Source: Heterostelium multicystogenum
Lineage: Eukaryota; Evosea; Eumycetozoa; Acytosteliales; Acytosteliaceae
DNA length: 64,000 nucleotides
Assembly: GCA_003667245.1 (NCBI GenBank)
Contig: RCNN01000203.1
Coordinates: forward strand, 1-64,000
Reading direction: 5' to 3'
Part shown: positions 57,520 through 64,000 of the stretch, piece by piece
How positions within the stretch are numbered: the first letter of the stretch is position 1
Layout of the letters: every line of letters begins with the position of its first letter
Made by a program: the position numbers and the translations under genes
Notes under the pieces: model-generated
Databases searched by the model: none
What the model was told of the DNA's origin: nothing
The model's input: only the letters and a program-made list of their open reading frames with translations

Positions 57520-58053
57520 CTTTAATAATAAAGAGGATTTGCATTACCAATGAAGATACATTTCCAACACTAAGAGACTCTATCTAAGAGCTTGATCGAT
57601 CAATTAAAGTTATAGATCAGAACCTCAGGTGTGTTTTCACCAATAAGCAGTCTCAAACCGATGACATTTGTTAAACAAATAACAATAGTAGAGTGATTGG
57701 AAAATGTATCTTGAAATTCAGATCTTTGATTTATCAAAGGAAACAATTTAATGCCAATTAACCTTTTACGATGGAGTGAAAGTTGATCAATTATGTTGGT
57801 TCCATTGCACACCCTTGAAATTTCTAATGATTGACATCTACCACCTCAACAAACTGAAACCTTTGCATCCGTATCCCAAATCAGTTGTGGTTTTAAGTTT
57901 ACAATCTTTTAATGTTTATTTAGTTTATTTTGGTGTGTTCTCGCCAAGGGTCCAATGATTCTTGGAGTGGGGTAATGATGATGGTAAGGTGATTGATGAT
58001 GGTTATTGTTTTATTTATTTGATAATCAATAATACTTGTGTAAAATGATTTAT
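57520..58053. other. Unassigned stretch between homeobox and proteasome genes
   Basis: The minus-strand ORF 57600-57812 contains the stretch CNGTNIIDQLSLHRKRL and ends LRLLIGENTPEVLIYNFN. Other short coding-like stretches occur up to 57960, including a second GENTPK sequence. The + strand motif GGTGTGTTTTCACCAA/GGTGTGTTCTCGCCAA occurs at about 57629 and 57929. This could be the 5' part of the homeobox gene or a decayed neighbour. Frames do not join well enough to call a gene. Confidence 0.35.
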
Positions 58054-59071
58054 TTAATCAAATTTAAGATTGAACTTCTCCCAGTGAACACCTTTGCTGT
58101 CGATGACAACGATGTCAGCGTAGTCACCGGTATAGATATCTCTTTCACCAGCAGATGTAATTGCATCCTTCACCAATGAAACAGCTTGACCACATGTTAA
58201 ATCTTTTGATCCTTCGATGATTCTTTGATTATATTTACCAACCTAATAAGGAAAGTAGAGGGTGAGGAGTTGGTTAGTGTGGGTGTGCGAAACAAACATC
58301 AACTAGTAAAGACACATACTTGATTATCTAACAATGGTTGAATTAATTGATTACCAGAACCCTGTGATGAAAAACTTTACACGTTCGTGTGAACCAACTG
58401 CATCGTAGGTCCAGATACAACCTACACCTTCTTCATCAACACCACAAACCAAGTTGAATGTATAGTATGGGAAGAAACGCTTCTGATATAATGTATTCGA
58501 TAAAAATTGTGAGATGGCTGGAGTGCTCATTGGTTTACCGTGCTCCTTTTGATAACGACTTAAAACTGTTTCCAAACGCTTACGCAATGCAAGTGTATCT
58601 GCTTGCATACCTGAAGTTGCAATAACACATTTCTCTGTCCTAAATAATGGAAATCAATCATTGAACATAATTATTATTATTAATATCGCAAATTCTAATC
58701 TCCAGTTTCATCTTTCTTTCTTCTTTGTTGCATCAACAAACTATGATATTTACAATTTGAAAACCTTTGTATAACAACGAGTTTGAATACCATATCCACC
58801 ATCACTCATACGAGTATCACCTGCAATTACACAATAATCATTACCAGCAACTGCAAGTACAGTTCTATATTTATTGGATATTTAAACATTATAAGTGAAT
58901 ATTCATATAAAGTAATCAACTTGACAGTAGATCGATAGATGGATCTCCTGATTGTTGTTGATTGATTAATTGATTGACATACCCTCCATTGTCAACATAT
59001 GGTTCGAATCTAGCTTGACGAATTGGTACTTCTTTGGTTGGCAAAGCAGTTAATCTAAGTGGTTCCATCAT
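58054..59071 (-). CDS. psmB1: Proteasome subunit beta type-1 (beta6)
   Basis: This is a structural, non-catalytic beta subunit of the 20S proteasome. Exon 1 (58983-59071) reads MMEPLRLTALPTKEVPIRQA and ends YVDNGG. Further exons encode TVLAVAGNDYCVIAGDTRMS, GYGIQTRCYTK, CVIATSGMQADTLALRKRLE, LSNTLYQKRFFPYYTFNLVC, GVDEEGVGCIWTYDAVGSHE, IQPLLDNQ, LVKDAITSAGERDIYTGDYA and the end HWEKFNLKFD. The RFEPYVDNGG/RFFPYY/PLLDNQ signature is specific to PSMB1. One extra A/T at the run 58370-58374 shifts the frame. Introns are about 58240-58320, 58640-58765 and 58866-58982. Confidence 0.92.
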
Positions 59072-59419
59072 TGTACAAAGTCTATAGATCTATAATAATA
59101 ATAATAACAAGAAATAATAACAATCTTATATAATAATGATAATGATAATATATATATTTACAAAATAAATCAAAAAACAAAATAATAGTTTTAAATTAAA
59201 AAGTAATTTTAAACAAAATAAGTAGTAATTTGAACATCAAAAAAACCCCACTTCAATAAATGGTGCTGAATATAATATTTTATTAAAATTAAATAAATAA
59301 AATCAAAGTTTGAACTTCAAAATTATGATATTATATTACATTATTTATTTCTATAAATATATTTGTTTGTTTGTTGTTGTTTGTCAGTTGTTTGTTATTG
59401 TTAATTGTTACTTTTAAAT
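59072..59419. other. Intergenic spacer
   Basis: This is about 350 bp between the PSMB1 start and the stop of the ankyrin-like gene. It is A+T-rich with AATAATAATAA and TTGTTTGTTTGTTGTTG repeats. It probably carries the PSMB1 promoter. Confidence 0.6.
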
Positions 59420-61846
59420 CTATTTGGTGAAAAATAACATTGATTTAATTAAACTTTTCTCTCCGTTGTTGTTGCTACTGCTGTTGAGACTGAAAAATGG
59501 AGGTGAATTGGATTGAGGTGGTTCGTTATTGGATGATGATACATTGAATCTGTTTAAATATAATAGGGTTTGGAGTGTTGGGTTTTCTTTGAAGTTCTTG
59601 TTGTTGAAGAGTTGGTCGTTCAGTTGGAATTTGGCTCCGAGATCGAGAAGCAGTGCTATGATGAGTATGCGGTTCTTCTCAACAAGCTTAAGGGTGAGCG
59701 ACGGGCAGAGTTGTTCTCGCACGTATTTCTTTTGCTCGAGATCCAGCTGCTGGTAGAGACAGAGGAATGCGTCGTTATTGGCACTCATAATCGATAGTTC
59801 CGCTGCTTTGAGCAGTATCTTTTGGTTCTGTATGGTCGATGGCTGGTAGTAGGTGAGGAGTGACGGGTGATTTAGGTTGCCGATGTGCTCGTTCTTGGTG
59901 AGGTCTCGGTCATAGCTTTCGCATATATGCTCGACGTATGACTGGTAACCAAGGACCGATCCAACACGGATGTTTTACAAGATCAAAATTGAGCTGCTCG
60001 TCCTGCTGTATATGTGGACGCACCAGCTCAAAGAGATCACAGTCTCCCAGGTTTCCTACCATCATCCAGTCTTGAAACGAAGGTCGATAGTTGTTGCTGA
60101 GCAACAGATTGACAACATTCAAGTGGCGTCCATAGAGAGCGGCATACAGACAATCGTTGCAATGATCACGTTTGTGTTTTAGAAGGTATTCTACAACCGT
60201 GTAATATCCATTTCGAGAGGCAAACTGACACATCTCCTTCCAGTTGTAGTTGGCGGCCAGTTTTTCAATTCCAAGAATGGCCTGTATCAGCTTGGCATCG
60301 GCGATGTGTGAGCATTGAACAGCGAGTTTTGTAGGCAAGTTTGGATTGATCTTCATGAACAGCCGGAGTTGGGCCACCGAGAAAAGCGGCTTTTCGTAAT
60401 AGTTCCATGGTGATGCTATGTTGATGCTTGGATTATTGGCAACAATAAGGTCGTACAGACACTCCAACATACTCAGATCGACGGAGCCCTTCGACAGTTG
60501 CTCGTATTGTTGCTTAAACAGGAGGTTTACAGTTGACTGGCTGACGCCCGACGACTTATACTTGTCCTTAAAATACTGAAAAGCAAAACTTGAACATATC
60601 CACATTGCCATGCTTGCTAAACTCGACCAAAATAGAAGAGGAACTGTGCAGATCGATGATATACGGTACCGACAAGTACAGGTTCAACTTTATAATATCG
60701 ACGATGTTTTGTTTTAAATATTGACAGATCGACTTTATATCTGAATGTGATAGTTGGAGATATAGTCTATATATCTCAATGATGTTTATATGTTTTTTCA
60801 AAGTCTCTAGATTGGCATTGTCTATCTCGGCTTGAAGCTGGGCAGCATGCTTGTAATCTTTGAGTTGTGACTTGAGTCGATCGAGAATGTCGTCGACGAT
60901 GATGTTGAGATCGCTTGCGTTCAGTTCGATTTTGAAATGAGTACTGGCAAGCATGAGCAGCGAGAGCTGTTGATCGAGGTTGATTTGTTTACATTGATCT
61001 GAGGTCGCACCAAAAATAATGATTGAGTGATTCGATTGTGAATTTATGGTTGGGCAGCAGCTGCATGATCAGCTGCACATCGCTGGTTTTCAGTATTTGC
61101 TGTGTATGATTCTGTTGTGCATTCTGAATGAGTGTGTTGATCAGCTCCTGCGAGCCTTTAGCCATGACAGTGCGAATCAGCTGTGCATTTGACTTTGCCA
61201 TCAATTCCTCCATCATCGACTTGTAAATGGTCGTCGTATACACCAAGTCCTGATTCTCTGTGTGCAGCAGATAGAAGTAGATATCCAAACATCCTAGTTT
61301 CCAAGCATACTGTAGAATGGTTTCGCTTTGATTGTTGCTGCCTCCAGTGCTGCTTCCGGATGCATTAGCAATCTTTCGTGATCTAGAAAATCTGATGGGA
61401 TCGGTCTGGCACGCAAGCAGCTTGACGATTTCAAGCGAGCCACACTTGATCGCGAGGAAGAGCAGCTCATGGTCGAGGAACAGCGACTGGTACTGTGCAT
61501 AGAACTGCTTGAAAATGTCATAGGATCTCAAGCTGAGGCAAAGTGCCCTGATGCCCTCATTGCATATAGAGATGTGATGTCCAAGACGTAGACGGTAGCT
61601 GATCAGCCCAAAATGCGAGTTTTGCACAATCAACTTGAGATCAGTCCAGTGGTGGTACCTACTCCGAAAGCAATCGATGTCCTGCACCTCTGTCTTACTA
61701 TTGATGATCAATTTATAGAGTGTTTTATTGCTGAGCACTCTGCATATTACATTATTATTATTACTATAACTACTACCACTTTGCTGTTGTAGTTGAAGAC
61801 CACCACCACCACCAGTACCACTAATTATGATTGGAGATGTAGACAT
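59420..61846 (-). CDS. Ankyrin-like repeat protein of dictyostelid type
   Basis: The ATG at 61846 begins MSTSPIIISGTGGGGGLQLQ. The body is a string of degenerate helix-turn-helix repeats of ankyrin type: LLFLAIKCGSLEIVKLLACQ, LQYAWKLGCLDIYFYLL, MCQFASRNGYYTVVEYLL, then CLYAALYGRHLNVVNLLL, then RILIIALLLDLGAKFQ. These resemble the large ankyrin/F-box-like family that is greatly expanded in dictyostelids. Frame slips lie near 60990 (after FWCDLRSM), 60590 and 59915-59790. There is no signal peptide or membrane segment. An N-terminal region (LSNKTLYKLIINSKT, LGLISYRL-like) may replace an F-box. The total would be about 800 residues. A scaffold or ubiquitin-ligase role is inference only. Confidence 0.68.
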
Positions 61847-62986
61847 ACTATAGGATTATCACTGTTGTGTGCTTCAACAATGACATTCACTAATGGCACT
61901 CTCCTCACTGATGATGAATGATCAATCTTTGAGCGATAAAATTGGTCTGTTTTGATTTGGACTGATTTAGTTTAGTTAGGCTAGATAGGTTGATTTGGTT
62001 GTACAATAGTACACAAAATAGAATAGAATTAAGTTTGATATCGATATTACTATTTAAATGTATCAGCCAATAGGATATAAGATAATTAGCAAATTGTGTT
62101 TTTATAAAAAATTGAATTTATTAATAGAGCAGTAATGGTGTTGCTTTCTTAAAAAAATATCTTTCTTGTAGTTTGAAAAACGCCCTTTGCTTATTCAAAG
62201 TTTAACTCACGATTCAAGGATCAAAATTGTTTTTTAAGAAAACTTTAAGTTTGACAAAGTAAATAGCTTTGCGCTTGTATAACTTGTTTTTGAGTTCAAC
62301 GAATAACATGTAAGTCATTATTTTCCTTTTTAATATTATTGCAACAACAACAACAACATCAAAGCTAAACATAACAAAACAAAGCAAATAAAAAATAAAT
62401 CATTAGTTGTCCAACTTCAAATTCATAAAGTATAGATACATATATAGATTAGATAAGATGTTGACTTCTATATTTACTTTTAACTATTGGTCAAATACTA
62501 GTTACGATGACTATTTAAAAGTTGAAAAATAGTTATTAAATAATAATAATAATCATACATAATACATTACATTATCGGTTTGAATATTATTATTAATATT
62601 AATTGTATAAATCATTGAGCCATAGTTATATTCATTCGATTGTTTGCAAGTTGAGTTACTAAGAAACAAAACTGATAAGTGCATTATATATGTATAGATC
62701 AAAACCAACTAATATTAGTTGAGTAAGACGAGTGAAGTGAGTAGTTGTAATATTAGTCATTATTATTAGTCACCTTACATGTAATATGTAGATTTCTATC
62801 TTTCATATTAAAAGATCAAATTTAATTTTGTAAAACGTATAACCAAGATTTTACGTGGTTTTTTAATAGAATTTGGAGCTTTAGAAAGAAAATGTACAGT
62901 GGAAGAAATATATAAATAGCAATACTTTAATGCTTTTCAATGTATTAAATTAATTGCTTACTTACTTCATTAAAACAAAAACCACA
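61847..62986. other. Divergent intergenic region
   Basis: About 1.1 kb of A+T-rich DNA lies between the ankyrin-like gene and a small plus-strand gene. It holds AACAACAACAACAACA and AATAATAATAATAAT microsatellites and ATTATTATTAATATTAATTG near 62585. No ORF was seen. TATATAAATAGC at 62910-62921 is a probable TATA box for the next gene. Confidence 0.5.
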
Positions 62987-63277
62987 ATGACTTATTTGAA
63001 TATCCATTTGACTCCATACCCAAACACTGGTTACCAATTCTATGCAATCAGTGGAAATGCCAGTGTCAAAAACCTCAAGACTTTCCCTGGTATTGATATC
63101 TATACTTTTGATGTTGGAGCTGTTTTCAACGGAAATAAGAATGTTCTCAATGTTAGAATTCCACTTCAAAAGCTTGAGGTCGAATCCAAGTTCCAATACA
63201 ATGTTGATGCATTCCTCCAATACAATGCCCAACATAACCAATACACTCTTGTCATCTACCACAAGATCATTTATTAA
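62987..63277 (+). CDS. Small beta-rich protein, unknown, 96 aa
   Basis: The start at 62987 (AAACCACAATG, A-rich context) gives MTYLNIHLTPYPNTGYQFYA. The open frame begins earlier at 62954, but that segment (MLTYFIKTKTT) looks non-coding and the internal ATG fits dictyostelid start context better. The pattern of alternating hydrophobic residues (IDIYTFDVGAVF, LNVRIPLQKLEVES, YTLVIYHKIIY) predicts an all-beta, single-domain soluble protein. It has no cysteines, signal peptide or membrane segment. I do not recognise the family. A short single-exon, clean frame with a TATA box 65-75 bp upstream suggests a well-expressed gene. Confidence 0.65.
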   Translation: MTYLNIHLTPYPNTGYQFYAISGNASVKNLKTFPGIDIYTFDVGAVFNGNKNVLNVRIPLQKLEVESKFQYNVDAFLQYNAQHNQYTLVIYHKIIY

Positions 63278-63350
63278 ATCATGAATTGATTCAGAATAAA
63301 ATGGTTTCATTTTCCATCTAAACTTGTATTTTATTTTTTTTGTATAATTT

Positions 63351-64000
63351 TTAGTTGATTTCTAACATGTTGGAGAATTGATTCTCAACTCTTACCTGGA
63401 CAGATTGCGGCTTTTCTGTAAACTCACACTCTATGACTTGGTCGCTAATAAATGTGTAGCAAAACTCAAAATCATCTCTTGTGTTAAGCATTATGTATGT
63501 TGTTTCGATGCTAAATTCGACTCCAATTGGAACAAAATTGGAGCCTTGAATTCGAATCTTATTGCCAGTCACTGTGTAGCTTTGCAGTGTTGGTGGAGAG
63601 TATGAAACTGTACCATTAATGCTGGAGTTTAATAACATAAATTCTTCTAACATTTGGATAGAAAACTGTAGGTCTCTTCCAATACCAGGTGGTATTTCAC
63701 ATTCAATGAATTGATCGAACGGATTGCATACAATTTCGTTTCCTTCTAAAAACGAGCTGATATCTGTTGCTGCCAATCCAAATCCGTAACCTTCCAAGAA
63801 AATGAGCCCACCTGAAGTTCCAACTGTGTTTGTAAAGTTTGATATTACTGGTGGAAGATAATTGAATTCTCTTTCTAGAGATTGCCCACCAACTTGAATG
63901 GTTAGGGGTTGAGTTGACGTCTGATAGTCCAATTCAACTTCAATTGAGTCACCAGTAATATTTTCCAATAGTATTTGGGAATCACCAATAAAAATGGCTG
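63351..64000 (-). CDS. TIG/IPT-domain surface protein, C-terminal part (runs off window)
   Basis: The frame is open on the minus strand to the window edge, and only the 3' end is seen. Repeated IPT/TIG beta-sandwich segments are visible: LPPVISNFTNTVGTSGGLIF then LEGYGFG; a second beginning YSPPTLQSYTVTGNKIRIQG then SNFVPIG; ending VQVRVENQFSNMLEIN at 63351. Paired cysteines (IVCNPFDQFIECEIP and FCYTFISDQVIECEF) are typical. Dictyostelid Tiger (Tgr) and related adhesion proteins share this fold. No membrane segment follows the last TIG here, so the protein may be secreted, lipid-anchored, or truncated by an indel. Confidence 0.78.
   Translation of the reverse strand, partial: AIFIGDSQILLENITGDSIEVELDYQTSTQPLTIQVGGQSLEREFNYLPPVISNFTNTVGTSGGLIFLEGYGFGLAATDISSFLEGNEIVCNPFDQFIECEIPPGIGRDLQFSIQMLEEFMLLNSSINGTVSYSPPTLQSYTVTGNKIRIQGSNFVPIGVEFSIETTYIMLNTRDDFEFCYTFISDQVIECEFTEKPQSVQVRVENQFSNMLEIN

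Noticed and set aside
58995..59020. GGTTCGAATC, resembling a tRNA T-loop (B box)
   Set aside because: It lies inside the PSMB1 coding exon (RFEPY) and there is no A box, acceptor stem or anticodon stem around it.

Overview
The window looks like nuclear DNA of a dictyostelid social amoeba. It is very A+T-rich, and its introns are short (about 55-150 bp) and A+T-rich, with GTAAGT/GTATGT-type donors. Long Asn/Gln/Thr/Ser runs are common. The gene set is typical of the group: an Arf-GAP/alpha-kinase fusion, VIT-VWA protein, expansin, EGF/TIG/LRR receptor, GH25 lysozyme, bulb-lectin proteins and a DUF3825 protein. I cannot name the species from sequence alone. No tRNA, rRNA, CRISPR array or intact transposon was recognised.

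Layout. 0.7-5.9 kb holds a tandem duplication of a ricin-B-like plus bulb-lectin gene with its promoter. 6.1-8.2 kb is a large broken gene of a poorly characterised family. 8.6-9.6 kb is a putative N-myristoylated protein, with ZW10 at 11.1-13.8 kb. 14.2-25.0 kb is mostly minus strand: VPS26, mitochondrial AspRS, VIT-VWA protein, GH25 lysozyme and CPSF30, with one tiny spliced plus-strand gene at 22.35 kb. 25.9-29.5 kb is the Arf-GAP/alpha-kinase gene. A 7.6 kb gene-poor stretch separates it from the divergent DUF3825 gene (37.2-39.8 kb). 40.7-48.2 kb carries a NIPP1-like FHA protein, cytochrome c, ZNHIT2 and a ribosomal-L1-domain protein. 49.0-55.2 kb carries a secreted class-A-beta-lactamase-like protein, an expansin-like protein and a ComC-like receptor. 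55.9-63.3 kb carries a histidine phosphatase, a homeobox gene, proteasome PSMB1, an ankyrin-like protein and a small unknown protein. A TIG-domain gene runs off the right edge.

Function. Housekeeping genes (vesicle tethering, retromer, mRNA 3' processing, PP1 regulation, proteasome, respiration, mitochondrial translation, ribosome biogenesis) are mixed with secreted or surface proteins suited to a bacteria-eating, cellulose-making amoeba: lysozyme, beta-lactamase fold, lectins, expansin and TIG/EGF receptors.

Quality warning. Nearly every conserved gene is broken by one or more single-base indels, often in homopolymers. Cytochrome c alone needs about four or five corrections. I take this as draft-assembly error rather than mass pseudogenisation, so most genes are given as spans over several frames and exon ends are approximate.
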